Assembly (NCBI GenBank): GCA_015059245.1
Contig: SVAU01000012.1
Span: 1-48,095 of the forward strand
Direction: 5' to 3'
DNA: 48,095 nt
From: Bacillota bacterium
GTDB taxonomy: Bacteria > Bacillota_I > Bacilli_A > RF39 > UBA660
The position numbers and the translations under genes were made by a program. The notes below the pieces were generated by a model. That model searched no databases. It saw only the letters and a program-made list of their open reading frames with translations, and was not told the DNA's origin. Of the stretch, positions 1 through 10,200 are shown one piece after another. Each line of letters opens with the position of its first letter. Positions within the stretch are counted from its first letter, which is position 1.

Positions 1-65
1 AAGAAAGGAGTTAAATCCCATTTAAATTCTTCAGGCACTTCACTTCTATTATTATATTTTTGCAT
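1..65 (-). CDS. pepF: Oligoendopeptidase F (M3 family), N-terminal fragment
   Basis: A partial gene runs off the left edge on the minus strand. The 21 visible codons read MQKYNNRSEVPEEFKWDLTP and onward, which matches the conserved start of M3-family oligoendopeptidase F (NRSEVPEEYKWDLTPFF-like). These are cytoplasmic zinc metallopeptidases that cut short oligopeptides; the HExxH active site lies outside the window. I chose the ATG at 65 because GGAGGAG sits five bases upstream; an in-frame ATG at 77 would add four residues but overlaps that ribosome binding site. It follows dnaK by about 60 bases, with a perfect hairpin between, so it may be read partly through from the heat-shock operon. 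dnaJ would be expected here in many Firmicutes. Confidence 0.8.
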   Translation of the reverse strand, partial: MQKYNNRSEVPEEFKWDLTPF

Positions 66-85
66 AAACTCCTCCATATATCAGC

Positions 86-113
86 CAAAAGTTCTAGTCT
101 CCTAGAACTTTTG
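86..113 (-). terminator. Perfect hairpin between dnaK and pepF
   Basis: A 12-bp perfect inverted repeat (CAAAAGTTCTAG, loop of four, CTAGAACTTTTG) lies just after dnaK. On the minus strand no long U tract follows, so it may be a weak terminator or an mRNA-stabilising hairpin that lowers pepF expression relative to dnaK. Confidence 0.5.
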
Positions 114-128
114 CTTATATTTATGTAA

Positions 129-1958
<1,830 letters not shown>

Positions 1959-1981
1959 TCACTCTTTCTAATTACTATATT

Positions 1982-2578
1982 TTATTTGCTTACTTTTACC
2001 ATAGCATATCTTATGACTTTGCCTTTATATGTATAACCTTTTTGTAATACATCTATTACAGTATTAGGTTCTACTCCTTCTGCTTCTTCTACTAATACAG
2101 CATTCATAGTATTAGGATCAAAAGGCTTTCCTAAGATATCCATAGCTAATACTTCATAACCTTGTAAAGTATCACTTAAGTTACCATAGATCATTTTAAA
2201 TCCATTTAAGAATTTACTTAACTCATCTTCTAAGTTAGCATCATCCATACTTATAGCTCTTTCAAAGTTATCAACAACTGGAAGTAATTTTTTAATTAAC
2301 TCTTCTCCATCATATTTAAGAAGGTTAGCTCTTTCTTCTTCCATTCGTCTTTTCATATTTTGCATTTCTGCACTAGTTCTAAGATATTTATCTTTTAACA
2401 TAGCAACTTCTTCTTGAAGTTTTTTCTTTTCAGCATCTTCCTTTTTAGCAAAGAATCCTTTCTTTTCTTTAGGTTCTTCTTGCTTTGGATCTGCTTTAGT
2501 GTCATCAACTGCAGGATTTTCTACTTCTACAGTTTCTTCATTAACTATTTCTTCTTGAATATTTGTCTTGTCTTCCAT
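1982..2578 (-). CDS. grpE: Nucleotide exchange factor GrpE
   Basis: GrpE is a homodimeric exchange factor that releases ADP from DnaK. The 198-residue protein begins with a very acidic, low-complexity stretch (about residues 1-60), continues with a long coiled-coil (KKLQEEVAMLKDKYLRTSAE and on, about 50-110), and ends with the family beta-wing (FDPNTMNAVL near 155 and VIDVLQKGYTYKGKVIRYA near 175). All of this is typical GrpE. It lies between hrcA (62 bases upstream) and dnaK (29 bases downstream) and is expected to be co-transcribed from the CIRCE-flanked promoter. The long acidic N-terminal extension is somewhat larger than in Bacillus GrpE but not unusual for the family. Confidence 0.98.
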   Translation of the reverse strand: MEDKTNIQEEIVNEETVEVENPAVDDTKADPKQEEPKEKKGFFAKKEDAEKKKLQEEVAMLKDKYLRTSAEMQNMKRRMEEERANLLKYDGEELIKKLLPVVDNFERAISMDDANLEDELSKFLNGFKMIYGNLSDTLQGYEVLAMDILGKPFDPNTMNAVLVEEAEGVEPNTVIDVLQKGYTYKGKVIRYAMVKVSK

Positions 2579-2640
2579 AGTTCATCACTTTCTATACTTC
2601 AAATAAATTTTTATAGTAAACCAAAGATTGCTCACATAAA

Positions 2641-3639
2641 TTATTCATCTTTATTTTTAAGTTCTTCATTAATGTATTCAAGTAAACCAATTACTCTATC
2701 ATACTCCATACGTTTAGGGCCGACGATTGCAATAGTTCCTTCTTCACCATTAATATTATATTTACTTTTAATTACGGTAACGTTTTTATCAAAATTATTA
2801 TCTTCACCAATATAGACATTAATTCCTTCGCCAGTTTCTTCGATTTTTCTAACTAAAGATTCATCTTCCAGTTTATTAACAATCCTTTTAATTTCATCAA
2901 TATTATCATATTCAGGTTGTTTCAATATATTAGTCTTTCCACTAAAGAACACATTTGAACTATTAGTAGCAAAATGATTAAACGCATCATAGAAGATTTC
3001 ATAAACAGCTTCATATTGTTTAATAGTCTTACTTATAATAGGTTTAATATCAAATTCTAATCTTTGACTAACTTCATCTATAGGAGTACCTATTAACATC
3101 TTATTAATTATTTCACAAGTTTTAACAAGTTCTTCCATAAATATATTGCCTGGAATCTTAAATTTTCTATTTTCTACGATACCTTTGTTAGTACAAACCA
3201 AGGCGATTACTTGATTATTATCAAGCGGTATTATATTTACTTGTTGTAATGTATTATCACTTGAATTCTTACCTAATACTACACTTGTATAATTAGTTAA
3301 ATCAGCTATTATCTCCATACACTTAGTTATTGCATCACTAACTTGTAATTGTTGATTATGAAATATTGTTTGTAACTTCAACATTTCTTCACCATTTAAC
3401 TCTTTAGGTTTCATCAAGTTATCTACATAATACTTATACCCTGCTTCAGAAGGTATACGTCCACTTGATACATGATTCTTTTCTACAAACCCTAATTTTT
3501 CTAATGTAGCCATTTCATTTCTTATTGTTGCAGAAGATAATTTAAACTTCTTACACAATGCTTGACTACCTACAGGTTTGACATTCTTAATATAGGATTC
3601 TACTATTTCTTTAAGTAATTCCTTTTGTCTATTATCCAT
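2641..3639 (-). CDS. hrcA: Heat-inducible transcription repressor HrcA
   Basis: HrcA is the repressor that binds CIRCE operators and is kept active by the chaperonin GroEL. The 332-residue protein has an N-terminal winged helix (LLKEIVESYIKNVKPVGSQA then KLSSATIRNEMATLEKLGFV, about residues 8-55), the conserved GRIPSEAGYKYYVDNL segment near 60-75, and a C-terminal GAF-like dimerisation domain ending with IGPEN-type variants (here AIVGPKRMEYDRVIGLLEYI). It is first in hrcA-grpE-dnaK; the start is supported by GGTGGTGA seven bases upstream. It should repress its own operon through the two CIRCE elements overlapping its promoter. Confidence 0.98.
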   Translation of the reverse strand: MDNRQKELLKEIVESYIKNVKPVGSQALCKKFKLSSATIRNEMATLEKLGFVEKNHVSSGRIPSEAGYKYYVDNLMKPKELNGEEMLKLQTIFHNQQLQVSDAITKCMEIIADLTNYTSVVLGKNSSDNTLQQVNIIPLDNNQVIALVCTNKGIVENRKFKIPGNIFMEELVKTCEIINKMLIGTPIDEVSQRLEFDIKPIISKTIKQYEAVYEIFYDAFNHFATNSSNVFFSGKTNILKQPEYDNIDEIKRIVNKLEDESLVRKIEETGEGINVYIGEDNNFDKNVTVIKSKYNINGEEGTIAIVGPKRMEYDRVIGLLEYINEELKNKDE

Positions 3640-3652
3640 AGCGTCACCACCA

Positions 3653-3679
3653 TTAGCACTTTCACTTTTTTAGTGCTAA
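3653..3679. promoter_or_regulatory. CIRCE operator 1 (HrcA site)
   Basis: TTAGCACT, 11-base centre, AGTGCTAA: a perfect 8-bp inverted repeat with the canonical CIRCE spacing (TTAGCACTC-N9-GAGTGCTAA type). It lies between the hrcA -10 box and the hrcA start, in the transcribed leader, so it could act as both DNA operator and RNA hairpin. Confidence 0.95.
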
Positions 3680-3683
3680 TTTA

Positions 3684-3711
3684 ATTATACCATCGAATTA
3701 GCACTTGTCAA
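3684..3711 (-). promoter_or_regulatory. Sigma-A promoter of hrcA-grpE-dnaK
   Basis: Minus strand TTGACA (3711-3706), 16-base spacer, TATAAT (3689-3684): both hexamers are perfect consensus. CIRCE 2 overlaps the -35 and CIRCE 1 lies just downstream of the -10, so HrcA binding would block polymerase directly. Confidence 0.93.
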
Positions 3712-3725
3712 CCCCCGAGTGCTAA
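3698..3725. promoter_or_regulatory. CIRCE operator 2 (HrcA site), spacer one base longer
   Basis: TTAGCACT, 12-base centre, AGTGCTAA: the centre is one base longer than in the canonical operator and than in CIRCE 1. It overlaps the -35 box of the hrcA promoter and lies about 40 bases upstream of the -10 of the divergent M15 peptidase gene. Confidence 0.9.
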
Positions 3726-3795
3726 TTTCAACATTTTTCGACTACCCATTCCCTACTTTTTTTGGTATACTTTAATTAGCAAGGTTGGTGATATA

Positions 3796-4797
3796 TTGAA
3801 ACAAGTAAAAAAAAGACGAAGAAGAAGATATCGTCTAAAAACTGAAGTAAAAAGATTTTTAATATATGCAATCTTTATTCTTGGACTATTTATATATACA
3901 GTTAAAGAATCATTTGCTATCTATGCAGACTTTAAATATCAAGAAACATACGAATATAAATTGATCCAAAAAGGATATACCAAAGACGAAGCAGTAACAC
4001 TTATAAAATATCTAAAACCCAAAATATTAGATAATATACTATTGGAAGAAGAAAAAAATGATCATTACTACAATATAGTAACTCAAAAATATTACATGGA
4101 AAAAAACTTTCAAAGTTATGTAGACTATAAAACATATCATACATCTACTGAATATAAAGATGTAATATCAATAGTTAATGTTAATGCTCACCACGGTTGG
4201 TACAATAAAATATATGATACTAATATCGAAGACGGACACTTAATGCTAGTTAATAAATTCTATAAACTAGATTCAACTTATAAACGAGAAGACTTAGAAC
4301 CAGTTAACTTAGCTTATGCCTATGCTAATAACAGTGTTGCTCCTATTGTAATAGAAAATTTTAAAAACATGCGTACTGATGTAGAAACTGAATTAGGAGT
4401 ACATTTAATGGTTAACTCATCATTCCGTTCATACGAAGATCAAGAAGCTGTCTATAACGACTTTAAAAACATAAGTTTAAAATATGCTGATGCATACGCC
4501 GCAAGACCAGGTCACTCAGAACATCAAACAGGTCTTGCAATAGATATCACGTCACTAGAACACCCTTATATATCTAACAACGATAATTCATTTGATAAAT
4601 CAAAAGAATATGAATGGTTAAAAAATAATTGTCATAAATATGGATTCATCTTAAGATACCCTAAAGGTAAAGAACATATAACAGGTTACAATACAGAAAG
4701 TTGGCACTTTAGATATGTTGGTGTAGATGTAGCAACAAAAATATATCAAGAAGATTTAACACTAGATGAATATTATGCATTCTATATAGCAAAATAA
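3796..4797 (+). CDS. M15-family D-alanyl-D-alanine carboxypeptidase, membrane-anchored (VanY/DacB-like)
   Basis: Predicted extracellular zinc peptidase that trims the terminal D-Ala from peptidoglycan stem peptides. The 333-residue protein starts with a basic cytoplasmic tail (KKRRRRRYR), one membrane anchor at about residues 21-38, a long linker, then an M15B catalytic domain: SSFRSYEDQ (208-216), HSEHQTGLAIDI with zinc ligands H243 and D250, and ESWHFRYVG (301-309) carrying E301 and H304. The start is a TTG preceded by GGTGAT; no better ATG exists upstream. Its promoter is probably the extended -10 TGGTATACT ending at 3771. Divergent from hrcA, it shares the intergenic region with CIRCE 2, so heat control is possible but unproven. 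Ends in a bidirectional terminator. Confidence 0.9.
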   Translation: MKQVKKRRRRRYRLKTEVKRFLIYAIFILGLFIYTVKESFAIYADFKYQETYEYKLIQKGYTKDEAVTLIKYLKPKILDNILLEEEKNDHYYNIVTQKYYMEKNFQSYVDYKTYHTSTEYKDVISIVNVNAHHGWYNKIYDTNIEDGHLMLVNKFYKLDSTYKREDLEPVNLAYAYANNSVAPIVIENFKNMRTDVETELGVHLMVNSSFRSYEDQEAVYNDFKNISLKYADAYAARPGHSEHQTGLAIDITSLEHPYISNNDNSFDKSKEYEWLKNNCHKYGFILRYPKGKEHITGYNTESWHFRYVGVDVATKIYQEDLTLDEYYAFYIAK

Positions 4798-4823
4798 AAG
4801 AACTCTATATGAGTTCTTTTTTT
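4796..4823. terminator. Bidirectional intrinsic terminator
   Basis: AAAAGAACTC, loop TATAT, GAGTTCTTTT followed by T residues; A residues on the other side give a U tract for the minus-strand gene too. It ends both the M15 gene and the convergent membrane protein gene. Confidence 0.9.
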
Positions 4824-7152
4824 AACTTTGTTCTGGAGTACCATCAGGTTCTTCTACAACAGTATCACTTAATGTTGTAGTTTCATATTGAGTACCATTC
4901 CAAATAGATACTGAATAATTATCTCCATCTTTCTTAACTTTAAATGCAGGATTACTAGTACCATATAAAGCATAATTACCTACTTTAACAGTAGCATTAA
5001 CTTTCTTAGTACCATCATATCCATAAATATATAAGTTTCTATCACTATCTAATGCTGCATAGAAATCACTATATAATTCTACATATGCATATCCTTCGTC
5101 TACTACTTTAGTAGCACTTTCACCATATACATAATATTTATTATTCTCTATTATCTTAAAGAATCTCTTAGTAGAATTATAACCTCTAATCTTATTAGTA
5201 AATCCCATAGTTTCTACACCATCAAATAGTACTCTCCAATTACCACTCTTATCATAACCTAAGAAATAATTACCTAAAAATTCTAACTTAGTATAATCAA
5301 ATTGATGTTTTAAAGTAACATTTTCTTTACCAACAGTAATAACTCCATAACTACCACTACTAATTTGAACAATAACATCTAAATTACCACTATGTTTAGT
5401 AATTTTACCATCATTATTAGCAGTATTACTTTCTACTTTCATATATGTAGCAACAGGTTCTCTATTAGAAGTAGTATTAGTAATATCTATTAAAGAAACT
5501 TTATTATTCCCATCAGATATAAATACATATTTATCATTAATTATAGGAATAACACTATTACGAGTTAAATATCCATCAGGTAACATATCATTATCTCCAA
5601 ATAATGAGTCATAAGCTACAAAACAACTAGAATACTTAGTACTCTTCATGTCTACAGTATTATCATAAGTACAACTATAGAATCCTAATAATTCTTCCTT
5701 ATCTTCATCTTTATAGAAATATAACTTACCATCAAAATAATTTACATAATCATAATTCTTATTAACATTAGCTTCTGCTAATGATAGTCTTTCATAAGTA
5801 GGATCCTTAGAACCATCTTTCCATAAAGTAAATAATAATTCTCCATCTTTTACTTCTATATCAAAACTTCTTTTTGTATCAACTAATACATCATCTTTAT
5901 CATATACATAAGTCTTAACATATTCACTACTATTTAACTTGATACCACTTTCAGTATATTTATTCTTTAGTACATCTTTTACATATAATCTATTACTATC
6001 TACTAAAATAGCATATTTATCATAAGTAGTAATATAATCATAACCACTAGCAATTAATTTATTTTCATAATCATAAACACTATATTCTTTATTAGTTAAT
6101 GTAACTATTAAATTAGCATTATAAGATTTAATCTTAAAACTAGAATCAATTGCATCACTTAACTCTTTACCTTTAGTATCAATAATAAAGTATCCATCTT
6201 TAGTCTTAGCAACTAAATTAGCTTCACCCTCTATCATACCTAAGTAATTATAATTATTCTTTAATACTTGAACTACTCCTTTAGTAGCATCTAAGTTTAT
6301 TAAACCATATTTCTTTTCAGCATCTTGAACTATAACATTACCATTTTCAAATGCTTTAACACTTAAATATCTTCCTAATTCTTTTTGTTCTTTAATAGAA
6401 TATAAGATTATTTCTGTATCTTTTTCACTCTTATTATCATAAATAAATACATAATTATCATGATATATTGGTAATCTTTGTTTCTTTAAATTACCTTCAC
6501 TATCAACCAACTTAGTTACATCAAAATCATCTCTATTAGAGTTTAATCCAACATAACATAAACTATCATCTTGTGTATTACATTTATATGAACCAATCTC
6601 TATTTCTTCAGCATTTAAGAAATATAAACTACCCTCTTTATAATAGAAATTATCTACTACTACAGGTACAACTTCTTCTTTAGGTGGTTCTACTTTAGGA
6701 GTTTCTACTGGTTTATTAGTTAATTTAAATATTAATAATATTATTAATACTATAATAAGTAACAATAATACTCCACCCAATACTCCAATAAGTATCTTTT
6801 GCTTTTTATTTAAACTATTCCATTTATTCATAAGTAAAACAAATACATTATCTTTCTTATCTTTAGACTTATTAACTACTTTATCAGTGTCTTTTATTTC
6901 TTTATCTATTTCATCTTCAAGTTCTTTTACTTGTTTTTTCTTTTCTTTCTCTTCATGAAGAATTTCTTCTGCTAACTGAATATTCTTTTCAGCTAATGCT
7001 TCTTCAGCTTCTTCTTCCTTAATTTTATTTTCTTCTTTTTCTAAAGCATCTTTATACTTCGACTCTCTTGTTGCAACCTCTTCTTTAGAAGTAATATCAG
7101 TTAAAACTTTAATAGGTTTAGTCTTTTCTAAATCTTTATCTTCCATATCCAT
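4822..7152 (-). CDS. Large single-pass membrane protein with extracytoplasmic WG/beta-propeller-like repeats
   Basis: Function not recognised. The 776-residue protein has a highly charged, coiled-coil cytoplasmic region (about 1-115, rich in KEEE and EKEKKKQ), one hydrophobic segment (about 120-142, GVLGGVLLLLIIVLIILLIF), a Pro/Val linker, and an outside domain of about 600 residues made of short beta-strand repeats such as YGLINLD, YFIIDTKGK, YSVYDYENK and NLYIYGYDG. These resemble WG or PQQ-type propeller repeats. No signal peptidase site or enzyme motif is seen. Start: ATG at 7152 follows GAGAGG closely; an in-frame ATG at 7146 has better spacing. A minus-strand extended -10 (TGGTATAAT, 7179-7174) precedes it. 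It may be an envelope sensor or adhesin-like protein. Confidence 0.7.
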   Translation of the reverse strand: MDMEDKDLEKTKPIKVLTDITSKEEVATRESKYKDALEKEENKIKEEEAEEALAEKNIQLAEEILHEEKEKKKQVKELEDEIDKEIKDTDKVVNKSKDKKDNVFVLLMNKWNSLNKKQKILIGVLGGVLLLLIIVLIILLIFKLTNKPVETPKVEPPKEEVVPVVVDNFYYKEGSLYFLNAEEIEIGSYKCNTQDDSLCYVGLNSNRDDFDVTKLVDSEGNLKKQRLPIYHDNYVFIYDNKSEKDTEIILYSIKEQKELGRYLSVKAFENGNVIVQDAEKKYGLINLDATKGVVQVLKNNYNYLGMIEGEANLVAKTKDGYFIIDTKGKELSDAIDSSFKIKSYNANLIVTLTNKEYSVYDYENKLIASGYDYITTYDKYAILVDSNRLYVKDVLKNKYTESGIKLNSSEYVKTYVYDKDDVLVDTKRSFDIEVKDGELLFTLWKDGSKDPTYERLSLAEANVNKNYDYVNYFDGKLYFYKDEDKEELLGFYSCTYDNTVDMKSTKYSSCFVAYDSLFGDNDMLPDGYLTRNSVIPIINDKYVFISDGNNKVSLIDITNTTSNREPVATYMKVESNTANNDGKITKHSGNLDVIVQISSGSYGVITVGKENVTLKHQFDYTKLEFLGNYFLGYDKSGNWRVLFDGVETMGFTNKIRGYNSTKRFFKIIENNKYYVYGESATKVVDEGYAYVELYSDFYAALDSDRNLYIYGYDGTKKVNATVKVGNYALYGTSNPAFKVKKDGDNYSVSIWNGTQYETTTLSDTVVEEPDGTPEQS

Positions 7153-7236
7153 CTACCTCTCTAGATTAACTAAATTATACCATATAATTCTATTTTTCAA
7201 ATATAAAATATATGATACAATATAATAGGTGATAAT

Positions 7237-10200
7237 ATGGAAAGTACAATAGAAAAACTAAACCAAAATAGATTAATGGAACTAACTGATAAAGACTATG
7301 AAAATATAGTAAATAACACAGAACTAAAAACATTATTCTTACTTAAGGTAAAAGAAGGACATCCTTTTGATTTTGAAGAAGCATATGTATTAGAAGAAGA
7401 ATTGTTTTCCCCAGAATACATAATACCAGTATTTGAAGTAATAAAAGCTCAATATCCAGATCAATTCATTGAATTGTTTTTTGCTGACACTAGTAAAATA
7501 AGAGAACAATATGATGAAAAAACTGCTGAGACGATAATAAAATACTTAGAAGACAATATGTACATTGCTCTAAGTAAACTACAACATATAGATCAAACTT
7601 ATGAAAAAATAGAAAACCAAGAAATAATAGATAATATCATAACTAACAAATTAGAAAAACTTTATGGTTCTATATATATGGAAACACCAACTCAAGAATT
7701 TGAAGAATTATTACTAGAAGCTCTAGATAGAATTGATTACAAATATATTCATACAATTACACCAAGAATTTTAAAAAAATGTATAGAAACAAACAAAGTA
7801 AAAGCAGCCATGTATGGAGTTCACCCTGAAAATCTAGAAGAAACAGAAATAATAATTACTGCTTTAGAACAAGAATTAATAACATATAATGACTTACCAT
7901 ATGGCTTTAGAGATTACCACCAAAACGATACAAGAATTATAAAATATCGTTTAAGAGGCGATACACATATAAGTATTAGTGAAGAAAATTTAAAACGAGA
8001 AGAAGTTAGAAAACTAATTATCGAAGAAATCGAAAGAAACCATAATCTTGCAAATGACTGGGGTTTATCTTATTCTTGTGAACAATATCCAGAAATAGCA
8101 TTAACAATGATTAAATACTGGGATAAAGAAACTCTTAAAGATTTAATTAGTTATAAACAAAAATTAATAAGTAATCTATTAAAAGATCATAAAGAAGAAC
8201 TAATAGATGCCATAATATATAATTTAGAACATGATCAAAGTGCTATCGAAGAAGTAATTGAGAACTTCTTTAAAACAGCAAATTACTATCCAGAAGTTGG
8301 TTATGAAATAATAGATCATCCAAGATTCTTCCATTACTATATATCAAAAGTACCAATGGAAAAAATGCTATATCACTTCATATCATATGAATATCATGGC
8401 GAAAGAGAATACTTTATTGAACCTACTAAATTAGAATTATTATCTAAAGCAAATATAACATTTAATAGTGTACCTGATAACTTTAATTTTAAAGTAGATT
8501 ATCCAGAAAACATCTGGTTAGCAGTAATCCCACTATTAAGAGACGATCAATTAATACCAAGCAATATTTACTTAGATAGATTTGTTCAATATGAAAGAAT
8601 ATTTGATTGTATCTTACTAAGATTAAAAGAATTAAAATCGAATGTATATAATAGTCAATTAGAATATTGGCAAGGACCAGTAACACAAACTTTAATTGAT
8701 ATAGTGTGTGATCCTACTAATCCATTAAATCTAAATACTACACAAAAATTTAATATATTACCAGCAGCTAAAATGCAAAACACAAAACATCTAATAGATA
8801 TAATTAAACAAGCTGAAGTAATAACTCATAGTGATCTACAAGTACTAATTCCTACAATACTTAAATCAGAAGACTTAAAAGAAATAGAAACATTGTGTAA
8901 TCTATTCTTATCAAAAATAGAAAAAACACCACAAGTTCTAAACTACTTAGCAAGTATTTCTGCAGATGTATATGGTACATTAAAAAATAATGAAGAAACA
9001 CCTAACATAAGTGAACAATATATAACAGTCTATAATTGTTTAAAAGAATATTTAAAAACACAAAAAGATATTCCTCTATCATTAACTAAAAACTTTGATA
9101 AAGAAATAGCACAAACTGCAACATACGGTAATCTAGAAGCATTAAGTACTAATCCTTCTCTATTCTTAGTAAATGGTTTAGCCCCTCATCACTTTGTTGA
9201 ATTCATAAAAGAATGTCAAAGTAAAAACTTACCAATTAATCTAAGATTAATATATCAAGCGGCTAAATCATCAGTAAGTAAACAACCATATGATTACGAA
9301 AATATAACATTTAATAATGATAAAGAAACATATGAAATACTAGCTGAATTACTTAATTGTGCTCAAAAAGATAGTATTGAAAGAAAAATAATAGATAATT
9401 GGGTAACTAAATGTCTAAACTACAAATTCTTTGATTGTCAAATCGAAGGAAATAAAGCAAAACTACTAGATTTATTAGTAATAAATAGTGATTACACAGA
9501 ACAAATACTAGAAGCAATTGATGCTGATAAAATACAAGATACTACAGTACTATCATCAGTATTAAATAAAATGTTAATCACTGAACAAAACTCACCTGAG
9601 ATAACAGAAAAAGTACTTAATACAATAGTTAAACTAATAGAACAAGATAAACTAAATAAATTTACCCCTCAACATAGTTTAGCAGCTTATATTGAATTAA
9701 TCGACCACCCTACTTTTGTAGATTATGTAACAAGAACATACATTAGTAGTATTAGTAGTCATACTCAAGACTTAGAACTATTTATAAAAGATGATAAATA
9801 CAAACAAGCAGTACTAGAAGCTTTATATAAAAATACAGGTTTAGTAAATAACGTAAACGTACAAAATTTAATTAAAACAGTACCAGAAGTAAAAGAATAT
9901 GCTAAATTTGCTCTAGAAAACAATGATAATGCTTGGTTAGAATTTAATGCATCATACTTAGATAAAGAACTATTACAAGCATACTTAAAACATCATAGTA
10001 TAGATAAAGTTATTACATTCATAGTTCACTACCAAAGTGTAGAACCTATAACACAAGAACTATATGAAATAATTAAAAAAGAACTGTTAGAAGTACATAC
10101 TGAATATAACAAAGAATCATTTGATATACTAGAAAACTTCTATAATAAAGAACTACTACTATTATTAGAAACAGAAAACTTTAAAAAACTATTACAAAAA

